From the NCBI GenBank assembly GCA_963666995.1, contig OY762941.1, forward strand, positions 682,001-746,000: DNA of 64,000 nt, given 5' to 3'. The notes below the pieces were generated by a model. It made no database searches. It saw nothing but the letters and a program-made list of their open reading frames with translations, and was not told the DNA's origin. This document shows positions 53,277-61,441 of the stretch, in pieces. Both the position numbers and the translations under genes were made by a program. Origin of the DNA: Syntrophobacter sp963666995. GTDB taxonomy: Bacteria; Desulfobacterota; Syntrophobacteria; Syntrophobacterales; Syntrophobacteraceae. Every line of letters starts with the position of its first letter. The stretch's first letter is position 1.

Positions 53277-54865
53277 ATCGTCCGGTTTTCTTTGATTTGA
53301 TGGCATCGGGTTACCCAACCGGTAATGAGCAGTGCGACGTTTGCGTGATTGGAGCGGGCGCCGTCGGTATCTACCTGGCCGTGCAGTTGGCCGAAAAGGG
53401 GGTAGATGTAATTTTGGTCGAGGCGGGGAACTCGATTTGCAGTGATGCCTCGAGTACCGGGTTCGAGGCGCATTTCCCTAACGAGCCTTACCCGGGCGCG
53501 ACAATAGGACGCTTTTTCGGATTGGGTGGTTCCACCTCGCGATGGGGGGGGCTGCTCATGCCCCATACAAAGCACGACCTGCGGAAGTCCACCGAAACGG
53601 AATTCAATGCATGGAGGCATATTGTCCAGACTGTTTCAGAGAAGAGCGAAGTAGTACTCGGAAATCTGGGATACCGGCACGGTGGAAGATTCACCCTCTT
53701 TGCCCAAACGCAACTTCGTGAGGTTTGTAGGCTCTTGAGTTCATCGGGTCTGGATGTAGCGGCAAGTCTGTTCTTGCCGTTCCGTCTCAAGAATATGGCT
53801 TGCCTGCTCAACAGGAAAGGTAACGGCTACTCACGGCTCAGGGTATTTGTTAATGCGGTTGCAAAATCCTGGACTATCGGATCGGACAGTAAATCCGGTG
53901 AGGCACGGCTCCAAGGCATGACTGCGGTTGCACGGAATGAGAACTTCATTCATATTAGCGCCAAGTATTTCATCATTGCAGCGGGTGCAATAGAGTCGGC
54001 ACGCATTCTGCTCGAGCTGAACAATGGAGCATCACACCCGGTGGTCCGATCTACGGCGGCCGTGGGATGCTATCTGGCGGACCATCTTTCTTCATCTATT
54101 GGAGATGTGGCTGCGCCGAGCCTCAGCGACACCACCCGGTTATTTGCGCCTCGTTTTTCACATGGTTGGATGCGCAGTTTTCGGTTCATGGAATCGGATC
54201 CGCCATCTGCCGCCCCACGAGCTTTTGCCCACTTCATTTTCGATAACGAAAATCCCGGTTTCATTTTGGCCAAAGAGGTGCTGAGCGATTTGCAGGGGCG
54301 CCGTTGGCCGAAGGTATCGTGTTCAAAAGTGCTGTCCGGCATGGGTGGTTTGTTGGCGCTTGCTCATGCCAGGTACTGCAAATCCGTCTTGTATATTCCA
54401 CCGGGCACAAGCGTTCACCTGCAACTGGATATAGAGCAGAAGCCGGTCCGTTCGAACCGGGTCTCACTTAGCTCGGAGAAGGACAGGTACGGGCGCCAAA
54501 TCCCTGACATTGAGTGGGGAGTCAGCGATGTCGATATGGACAACATCCGGTTGACGGCTGAACGGATACTGAAAAAATGGATTGGGCCAAAAGAAGGTTT
54601 GCCCGCATTGATTCCGAGAAACAGCACCTGCGATTCAACCAAACCTCATGATGCTTATCATCCCGTGGGGACTTGCCGCATGGGCAAAGATTCAGAAGCG
54701 GTAGTTGATGAGAACCTCAAGGTTTGGGGTGTGGGAAATCTATGGGTCGTCAGTACCGGTGTCCTGCCCAGTGCGGGGACGGCGAATCCCACCTTTACGA
54801 CCCTGTGTCTGGCTGAAATGCTGACGGAACATCTTACCGGCTCCAATAAACTCAAATTGTCTTAA
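53273..54865 (+). CDS. GMC-family FAD oxidoreductase
   Basis: The 530-aa flavoprotein has the FAD motif VIGAGAVGIYLA (GAGAVG, 27-32), FGLGGSTSRWGG in place of the usual GGSS-x-NG strip, and the C-terminal YHPVGTCRMG (candidate base His near 462) and GTANPTFT (near 501). GMC enzymes oxidise alcohols or sugars, sometimes at C3. One in a glycan locus suggests oxidation of a sugar hydroxyl to a ketone, perhaps re-reduced by the adjacent AKR to invert a centre. A G8 run (53544-53551) encodes the WGG. No signal peptide, so cytoplasmic. Confidence 0.85.
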   Translation: MNRPVFFDLMASGYPTGNEQCDVCVIGAGAVGIYLAVQLAEKGVDVILVEAGNSICSDASSTGFEAHFPNEPYPGATIGRFFGLGGSTSRWGGLLMPHTKHDLRKSTETEFNAWRHIVQTVSEKSEVVLGNLGYRHGGRFTLFAQTQLREVCRLLSSSGLDVAASLFLPFRLKNMACLLNRKGNGYSRLRVFVNAVAKSWTIGSDSKSGEARLQGMTAVARNENFIHISAKYFIIAAGAIESARILLELNNGASHPVVRSTAAVGCYLADHLSSSIGDVAAPSLSDTTRLFAPRFSHGWMRSFRFMESDPPSAAPRAFAHFIFDNENPGFILAKEVLSDLQGRRWPKVSCSKVLSGMGGLLALAHARYCKSVLYIPPGTSVHLQLDIEQKPVRSNRVSLSSEKDRYGRQIPDIEWGVSDVDMDNIRLTAERILKKWIGPKEGLPALIPRNSTCDSTKPHDAYHPVGTCRMGKDSEAVVDENLKVWGVGNLWVVSTGVLPSAGTANPTFTTLCLAEMLTEHLTGSNKLKLS

Positions 54866-55033
54866 CCGAACCAAGTCCAACTTATGACAGAGTTTGGCCG
54901 CATGGCTCCGCCGGCACCGCGGCGGCAACGATCTCGTGCAACTTACGGCACAACATTGAGGCGGTGCCTCGGAATCTTACAGCCAGAGCCAAAAGAGGTC
55001 TCTTAGGGGAAACTGTCTTAGAGTCGGGATGAC

Positions 55034-55064
55034 ACGGTGGACATCGCTCTCCGCAGTCCACCGT
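55034..55064. repeat. Perfect 9-bp hairpin upstream of a glycosyltransferase
   Basis: ACGGTGGAC (55034-55042) pairs with GTCCACCGT (55056-55064) around a 13-base loop. It lies in the 270-bp gap after the GMC gene, 75 bp before the next start, with no T run, so it is unlikely to be a terminator; it may be a dispersed repeat or an mRNA structure. Confidence 0.5.
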
Positions 55065-55138
55065 ATTGGTGTCCCGCCAAACTGACCAAACCAAAGGAAC
55101 AAAAAAGCGGAATCGACTTGATGGATAGGACAGCGCAA

Positions 55139-55993
55139 ATGAAAGTTCCTGTTTCCATCCTGGTGCCGACGAAAAATGAAGTCTGCAATCTGCCAAGGTG
55201 CCTGAGTGCGGTCAAGGATTGGGCTGACGAGATCGTGGTCGTGGACTCTCAAAGCACCGATGGCACCGTGGAATGCGCAAGATCTGCGGGAGCATCCGTT
55301 CTGACCTTTGCCTATGACGGTGGTTGGCCTAAGAAGAGGCAATGGGCTCTTGACACATACTCGTTCCGCAACAAATGGATATTATTGCTCGATGCGGACG
55401 AAATCTTGCCTGAAGCACTGAAGAATGAAATCGAACAGGCAATTGGAGCGCCGGATTACGATGGCTATCGGTTGCGCTTTGAGATCGTGTTTTTCGGCCG
55501 TCAGCTTAAGCATGGAGCAACCGGCTTGCACAAATTAAGCCTGTTTCGAAGGGGAAAGGGGCGATTTGAGAAGAGGCTCGAAAACCAATCCACCTCGATG
55601 TGCGATATGGAAGTGCATGAACACGTGATTGTACAAGGTCGTGTCGGAACACTGCGCAACGCCGTACGCCATGAGAACCTCCATAGCCTCGACCGATACA
55701 TAGAAAAACACAATGCATATTCCAACTGGGCGGCAAAAGTCTTTCTGGACGGCGACGACTCAGGAGTAAAGCCCGATCTTTTCGGGACCCAGGCGGCGCG
55801 CCGTCGGTGGCTGGTCAGGACATTCATGAGTTGGCCGTTTTCACCACTTGCTCATTTTCTTTTTCTCTATGTGATGAGGCTGGGGTTTCTCGATGGTAAA
55901 CCGGGATTTCTATATTGCGTCTTCCAGGCAATTCAGATGTTTCACGTTAAAGCCAAAATATACGAGCAGACAATCGACAATGCGACTGTATAA
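55139..55993 (+). CDS. Glycosyltransferase family 2, WaaE/KdtX-like
   Basis: The 284-aa protein has VSILVPTKNEVCNLPRCLSAV, DEIVVVDSQSTDGT, and WILLLDADEILPEAL (metal-binding DAD), followed by the WaaE/KdtX-type region GLHKLSLFRRGKGRFEKR and MEVHEHVIVQG. The C-terminal 60 residues include a hydrophobic stretch (PLAHFLFLYVMRLGF). Members add heptose or glucose to core or repeat-unit lipids. ATG 55139 with AGGA is preferred; ATG 55121 is an alternative. Confidence 0.87.
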   Translation: MKVPVSILVPTKNEVCNLPRCLSAVKDWADEIVVVDSQSTDGTVECARSAGASVLTFAYDGGWPKKRQWALDTYSFRNKWILLLDADEILPEALKNEIEQAIGAPDYDGYRLRFEIVFFGRQLKHGATGLHKLSLFRRGKGRFEKRLENQSTSMCDMEVHEHVIVQGRVGTLRNAVRHENLHSLDRYIEKHNAYSNWAAKVFLDGDDSGVKPDLFGTQAARRRWLVRTFMSWPFSPLAHFLFLYVMRLGFLDGKPGFLYCVFQAIQMFHVKAKIYEQTIDNATV

Positions 55994-56098
55994 GGTTGTT
56001 TTCCGCATAAGACTCGAACAGACTGATACGTTGGGTGAGATGCTTTGTCTGACTGGTTTCGCTCATCGCAATGACTGCTTACCCCGGGAACAGATGTA

Positions 56099-58003
56099 AT
56101 GTGTGGTATTGCTGGATTTGCGGGTGGGTTTTGGCCCGCATTAGCTCAGAAGATGAACGCGGCCCAAAAACATCGCGGGCCGGACGGTGATGGAGTCTTC
56201 GAAGACCCGGAAGCAGGAATAGGGCTTGCGCACGTAAGGTTAGCCATACTCGACTTATCTCATGCGGCCTCCCAGCCGATGCATTCCGCGGATGGGAGAT
56301 TTGTGTTGGTTTTTAATGGGGAAATCTACAATTTTCGCGAACTGCGCTCCAAATTGGAGTCAGGATGGGTTTTCCGATCCTCGGGCGATACCGAGGTGCT
56401 CCTCGCCGGCCTGGCGCTGCAGGGGCCCTCATTCATCAGTCAACTGAACGGCATTTTCGCGTTCGCATTATGGGATCGCAAGCATCGAAAATTGATGTTG
56501 GCTCGGGATCCGCTGGGCGTAAAACCGCTATACTGGACCGAACCAAAAAGAGGATCCCTGGTGTTCTCAAGCGAGATTAAGAGTATCCTCCTGCATCCGG
56601 ATCTGACCCCGGCGCCGGATTTCTACGCTATCCAGGAGCATCTCGCGCGCGGTCACGCCAGCGGAACGCGAACCGCTTTCAAGGGAATAGAGCGGTTGCC
56701 GCAGGGAGCGATCCTTTCCTGGTGCGCGAGAGACCGGAAAGCTCAGGTGGTTTTATGCGAACCTCCCGATCTTGGCGCCAACACCGAAACCTATGAAGCT
56801 TCCGTAGAAGATCTTCGTACGGCAGTCGCGGAGGGGGTGCGGCGGCAGATGGTTTCCGATGTGCCGGTTGGGACATTCCTGAGCGGAGGTCTGGACAGTT
56901 CCACAATTACCCTATTGGCGTCCAAACATGCCGAGCAACCAATCCAATGCTTCACCATCTCTTATCCATCTTCCGAAAACAGGATCGATCAATATGTGGA
57001 TGACCTGCCATACGCCCGTGAAGTGGCGGATGTTTCGGGTCTTCCATTAACCAATATCGAGATCAAGCCGGATGTTGCCGGCCTGCTGCCTCAATTGATA
57101 GCTCACATGGACGAGCCGCTGGTCGACCCGGCGATTATCACTTGTTATTTGATCTGCAAGCTGGCACGTGAGCGTGGAGTTCCGGTTCTGCTCTCCGGCC
57201 AGGGCGCCGACGAACTGTTCGCCGGCTATCCTCGTTATCCGGCGGTTGAAATGACACGGGTTTTTGAAAGGCTGCCAATGGGATTGCGCCGGGTTATCGC
57301 CCGATTGGCTTATTCTATGCCGGCGGGGTTGGAGGGGCGATCAGGCGCAGGTATCCGGCGGGCACGACGGGTGTTGCTGGATGTGGATAAGAGCGCCGAT
57401 GCCCGATTCATGGCTTACGCTTCGGCACAGTGCGATTCAGCTATAACAGGTATATTCAGTCCGGAGGTCCGGGCTGAAATCGGCGGACGTCACTCAGCGG
57501 AATACAGTTTTCAACTTATGGAAAGCTCCGGAGTTCTCGGCGGCAATAGGTATATCAACCGGGATCTGGCGGATTACCTCCCCAATCATAATCTTTTGTA
57601 TACAGATAAAATGAGTATGGCAGTGGGCGTGGAAGTTCGGGTGCCGCTGCTTGATCCGGCCATTGTCAACCTCGCGCGCAATTGCCCCTTTGAATATAAA
57701 TGCCGCGGCAAAATAACCAAACGCATATTCCGGGATGCAGTTCGAACCCTGGTACCCGAATCCATTCTCACACGGCCCAAAGCCGGTTTCGGGGCTCCTT
57801 ACCGCAAGTGGCTTCGCTATGACCTGAAGGAGATGTGGTTTGACATTGTAGATGCCTCCTCCATTCGTCGGCGCGGTTGGTTCGATCCGGCCGCCCTTGA
57901 TTCAATCCGTGCCTGCAGCGACTCAGGCCGAGAAGACCTGTATATGCTGCAATGGGCTGTTTTGACCGTAGAATTGTGGGCAAGAGCATTCAATTTAAGC
58001 TAG
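56099..58003 (+). CDS. asnB: Asparagine synthase-like glutamine amidotransferase (second copy)
   Basis: The 634-aa protein starts MCGIAGFAGGF, with C2 as glutaminase nucleophile, KHRGPDGDG, NGEIYNFRELRSK, then SGGLDSSTITLL near residue 261 and SGQGADELFAGY. The synthetase domain is complete. It is clearly divergent from the copy at 27445, so each probably has its own acceptor. With two uronate-forming dehydrogenases in the window, amidation of a uronic acid is the favoured role; free asparagine synthesis cannot be excluded. Confidence 0.88.
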   Translation: MCGIAGFAGGFWPALAQKMNAAQKHRGPDGDGVFEDPEAGIGLAHVRLAILDLSHAASQPMHSADGRFVLVFNGEIYNFRELRSKLESGWVFRSSGDTEVLLAGLALQGPSFISQLNGIFAFALWDRKHRKLMLARDPLGVKPLYWTEPKRGSLVFSSEIKSILLHPDLTPAPDFYAIQEHLARGHASGTRTAFKGIERLPQGAILSWCARDRKAQVVLCEPPDLGANTETYEASVEDLRTAVAEGVRRQMVSDVPVGTFLSGGLDSSTITLLASKHAEQPIQCFTISYPSSENRIDQYVDDLPYAREVADVSGLPLTNIEIKPDVAGLLPQLIAHMDEPLVDPAIITCYLICKLARERGVPVLLSGQGADELFAGYPRYPAVEMTRVFERLPMGLRRVIARLAYSMPAGLEGRSGAGIRRARRVLLDVDKSADARFMAYASAQCDSAITGIFSPEVRAEIGGRHSAEYSFQLMESSGVLGGNRYINRDLADYLPNHNLLYTDKMSMAVGVEVRVPLLDPAIVNLARNCPFEYKCRGKITKRIFRDAVRTLVPESILTRPKAGFGAPYRKWLRYDLKEMWFDIVDASSIRRRGWFDPAALDSIRACSDSGREDLYMLQWAVLTVELWARAFNLS

Positions 58004-58199
58004 CACGTCACATGTTCGGCCGGTTTGTATTTCTGAGGCCTTTGCTCGGATGAAACAAGTTTTGCGGTAGCTTTCGAAGGGAAGAATAGAGGTTGCCGAG
58101 GTTTCTCGCCCCATTGTCCACCCGGGGCATTGTCTCATTCGGACCGATTCATAAGGGGTTGTTTTCGAGCAGAACGATCATTCAACTGGAAGGGACTTT

Positions 58200-60353
58200 T
58201 TGCTTCAGATCATTCAAAACATCCGCAACGGCCGCTTGAGCGTCGACGAAGTGCCGTGTCCGATTGTCCGTCCGGGCCATGTGCTCATCGCCAATGCCTG
58301 CTCCCTGGTTTCCGCCGGCACCGAGAAGATGACCATGGATCTGGCTAAAAAGTCGCTCCTGGGCAAAGCTCGGGAACGGCCCGACCATGTCCGGCGCGTG
58401 CTCCGGAAATTCCGCAACGAGGGGATCTTGCGGACTATTTCCCAGGTCAGGGAGAAGCTCGACGAACCCATGACCATGGGCTATTCGTCCGCCGGGGTCG
58501 TGTTGGCGTGCGGCACGGGCGTTCAGGACTTCAAGCCGGGCGACCGGGCGGCGAGCAACGGGCCTCACGCCGGGGTGGTGTGCGTACCCAAAAATCTCTG
58601 CGTAGCCGTGCCCGACAGCGTTGTCTTCGACCAGGCGGCCTTCACGGTGCTGGGAGCCATCGCCCTCCAGGGGGTCCGGCTGGCCCGGCTCGGCCTGGGC
58701 GATACGGCTTTCGTCATCGGCCTCGGCCTGGTGGGACAGATCACCGTCGCACTGCTCAAAGCCCAAGGCTGCCGAGTCTTCGGCACAGACCCGGACTCCT
58801 CGAAATGCGCCTTGGCCGCAGCCATGGGGGCAGATCTCGCCCAGCCGCAACTGGGAGCCGGCCAGGTCATGCAGCTCACGGGTGATTTGGGCGCCGACGC
58901 TGTCCTCATCGCGGCTTCGACCAAGTCCGACGGCCCGGTGGAACTGGCCGGCGAGGCCGTACGCCAGAAGGGCCGCGTGGTGGCCGTCGGGGCCGTGGGC
59001 CTGAACCTGCCCCGCCGGCCGTATTATTTCAAGGAAGCGGAATTCATGGTCTCCTGTTCCTATGGCCCGGGTCGCTATGACCCGGAATACGAGGAACGCG
59101 GGCACGACTATCCCGCCGCTCACGTGCGCTGGACCGAGCAGCGCAACATGCGGGCCGTCCTCGACCTCATGGCCTCGGGACGCCTGGATGTGAAACCGCT
59201 CATTTCCCACCGGTTCAAGATCGAGGAAGCAACAAAAGCTTATGCGATGATCGAGACCGGGAAGGTACCCTATCTGGGAATAATCCTCGAGTACCCTGAA
59301 GATTCCGTCCCCTTGAAACGGCTGCAGATCCTGTCCACCTCCCGCATGCCGCAACGGGAATCCATAGGGATAGGATGCATCGGGGCAGGCAATTTCGCAA
59401 GGATGGTCCTTCTCCCCGCGATCTCGAAGGACAAACGGCTGCAGCCCCGCATCATCTGTTCGGCCGGCGGGGTTTCCGCGACTCACTCCGGACAAAAGCT
59501 GGGATTCGAATCGGCTACGGCGGATGAAGACGACGTCTTCAACGACCGGCAGGTCTCGGCCGTGTTCATCATCACGCGCCACGACCAGCATGCGGCGCAG
59601 GTGGTCAAGTCCATTGGTTCCGGAAAACATGTTTTCGTCGAGAAGCCGCTGGCACTGACGGTCGACGAGTTGATCTCCATCGAAGCGGCATTATCCGAAG
59701 CCGGTTCGGGCGGCACACTCCCGGTGCTCATGGTGGGCTTCAACAGGCGCTTTTCTCCCGCAGCCCGGCAGGTGAAGGATTTTTTCGCCGCGTTGACCGA
59801 GCCGCTCACGGTTGCAGTCCGCTTCAACGCGGGGAAAATTCCCTCTGAACATTGGACGCAGGATGAGTGCTCAGGCGGCGGGCGGATCATCGGAGAGGCC
59901 TGCCACGCCATCGACTTGGCCACTTATCTGGCGGGGGCGCCGCCGGTACGGGTTTTCGCCGAGTCCATCGGCGGTCCTGCCGCGCCGCAAATCACCGACG
60001 ACCAGTGCTTCATAACCCTGAGACACGGCAATGGCGCGATCTCAACCGTGGCCTATCTGTCCGGCGGCGACACGGCATTCCCCAAGGAACGGGTGGAAGT
60101 GATCGGCGGGGGGCGAATCGCGGTCATCGAGGATTTCCGTGAGGTGGTGACGTGCGCCGGGGGAAAAATCAAAAAAGTGCGGTTGGGCGGACAGGATAAG
60201 GGCCACCGAGCTGAAATCGAGGCCTTCGGCGACGCTGTCGCCGGCGGCGGGCCATGGCCCATCCCGTGGGAAGAACTGCGCGCCGTTTCTCTTGCTTCCC
60301 TGCTCGCTGTGAGGAGCATACGGGAAGGGGTGCCGTTCGAGGTGGTCCGATGA
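58200..60353 (+). CDS. Bi-domain oxidoreductase (MDR alcohol dehydrogenase-like + Gfo/Idh/MocA)
   Basis: The 717-aa protein joins two NAD(P) enzymes. Residues 1-370 are a medium-chain dehydrogenase with AFVIGLGLVGQITVALLKAQG but without an obvious structural zinc cluster. Residues about 388-717 are Gfo/Idh/MocA with GCIGAGNFARM (393-403) and the catalytic KHVFVEKPLALT near 480. Such fusions occur next to WecB and heparinase-like genes in glycan loci. Reaction unknown; paired oxidation and reduction of a sugar nucleotide is plausible. It begins with TTG at 58200 after AAGGGA. GC is very high. It overlaps wecB by ATGA. Confidence 0.9.
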   Translation: MLQIIQNIRNGRLSVDEVPCPIVRPGHVLIANACSLVSAGTEKMTMDLAKKSLLGKARERPDHVRRVLRKFRNEGILRTISQVREKLDEPMTMGYSSAGVVLACGTGVQDFKPGDRAASNGPHAGVVCVPKNLCVAVPDSVVFDQAAFTVLGAIALQGVRLARLGLGDTAFVIGLGLVGQITVALLKAQGCRVFGTDPDSSKCALAAAMGADLAQPQLGAGQVMQLTGDLGADAVLIAASTKSDGPVELAGEAVRQKGRVVAVGAVGLNLPRRPYYFKEAEFMVSCSYGPGRYDPEYEERGHDYPAAHVRWTEQRNMRAVLDLMASGRLDVKPLISHRFKIEEATKAYAMIETGKVPYLGIILEYPEDSVPLKRLQILSTSRMPQRESIGIGCIGAGNFARMVLLPAISKDKRLQPRIICSAGGVSATHSGQKLGFESATADEDDVFNDRQVSAVFIITRHDQHAAQVVKSIGSGKHVFVEKPLALTVDELISIEAALSEAGSGGTLPVLMVGFNRRFSPAARQVKDFFAALTEPLTVAVRFNAGKIPSEHWTQDECSGGGRIIGEACHAIDLATYLAGAPPVRVFAESIGGPAAPQITDDQCFITLRHGNGAISTVAYLSGGDTAFPKERVEVIGGGRIAVIEDFREVVTCAGGKIKKVRLGGQDKGHRAEIEAFGDAVAGGGPWPIPWEELRAVSLASLLAVRSIREGVPFEVVR

Positions 60354-61441
60354 AAATTTTGCACATTGTTGGCGCCCGGCCGAACTTCATGAAGGTTGGT
60401 CCGGTCATGAGGGCATTGGCCGATCTCGACGGCATCACGCAAGTCCTGGTGCATACCGGCCAGCATTACGACCTCGGCATGTCCGGAGTATTCTTTCAGC
60501 AGCTCGGCTTGCCGGCGCCCGACGTCAACCTGGAAGTGGGCTCAGGCTCTCATGCGGTGCAGACCGCCCAGATCATGATGCGCTTCGAAGAAGCGGCGAA
60601 AGCTCAAATGCCCGATCTCGTCATGGTCTATGGGGATGTCAATTCCACCGTGGCCTGTGCCCTGGTGTGCGCGAAAGCGGGCATCCCCGTGGCGCACGTC
60701 GAGGCGGGTTTGAGATCGTTTGATCGAAGCATGCCCGAAGAGATCAACCGGCTGCTCACCGATCAGATATCGGACCTTCTCTTCACTCCTTCAGGAGACG
60801 GGAATGAAAACCTGGCACGGGAGGGCATACCGAGCCATAAGATCCATCTTGTCGGCAACGTGATGATCGACACCCTTGTGAGGCTGCTCCCTCATGCCGA
60901 TGAAAGATGGCCGGCTCTTAGGGCGGCCTTCGGTCTCGATGGGAGCTTCGGACTGGTCACTCTGCACCGGCCTTCAAACGTGGATGATCCTTCCAGGCTG
61001 GAATCCGCCGTGCGGACCCTGGCGGACATCGGTACCAGGCTGCCCCTCCTGTTTCCGGTTCACCCTCGAACTCGAAACCAGCTTGCCAATCTGAAAGTGC
61101 AAACAGCCGAGCAAAATCTGAAGCTGCTGGAGCCGGTTGGATATCTGGATTTCCTCGCGCTTCAAGAACATGCCCGGCTGGTCATCACCGATTCCGGGGG
61201 AATCCAGGAGGAGACCACCTACCTGGGTGTCCCCTGCCTGACTTTGCGCGAAAATACGGAAAGACCCGTTACGGTCACAATGGGTACGAACACTCTCGTG
61301 GGACAGGATTTCGATCGGCTGCGGGTTGAGACCGCCCTCGTGCTGGATGGAGATTCGAAACGCGGGCAGATCCCGCCGCTCTGGGACGGCAAGGCCGGCG
61401 AAAGGATCGCGGAGATAATCCTTGATTGGAAGCATCAATGA
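60350..61441 (+). CDS. wecB: UDP-N-acetylglucosamine 2-epimerase (non-hydrolysing)
   Basis: The 363-aa enzyme has ILHIVGARPNFMKVGPVMRAL, VHTGQHYDLGMSGVFF, VAHVEAGLRSFDRSMPEEINR, and ITDSGGIQEETTYLGVP with the catalytic and allosteric residues of WecB. It converts UDP-GlcNAc to UDP-ManNAc. The start at 60350 shares ATGA with the preceding gene and its stop overlaps the next start, so three genes form a coupled unit. It could supply ManNAc or, with the long dehydrogenase, ManNAcA. Confidence 0.95.
   Translation: MKILHIVGARPNFMKVGPVMRALADLDGITQVLVHTGQHYDLGMSGVFFQQLGLPAPDVNLEVGSGSHAVQTAQIMMRFEEAAKAQMPDLVMVYGDVNSTVACALVCAKAGIPVAHVEAGLRSFDRSMPEEINRLLTDQISDLLFTPSGDGNENLAREGIPSHKIHLVGNVMIDTLVRLLPHADERWPALRAAFGLDGSFGLVTLHRPSNVDDPSRLESAVRTLADIGTRLPLLFPVHPRTRNQLANLKVQTAEQNLKLLEPVGYLDFLALQEHARLVITDSGGIQEETTYLGVPCLTLRENTERPVTVTMGTNTLVGQDFDRLRVETALVLDGDSKRGQIPPLWDGKAGERIAEIILDWKHQ

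Noticed and set aside
58182..59630. 482-aa open frame on the minus strand
   Set aside because: Antisense to the bi-domain oxidoreductase; very high GC removes stops from the opposite strand.
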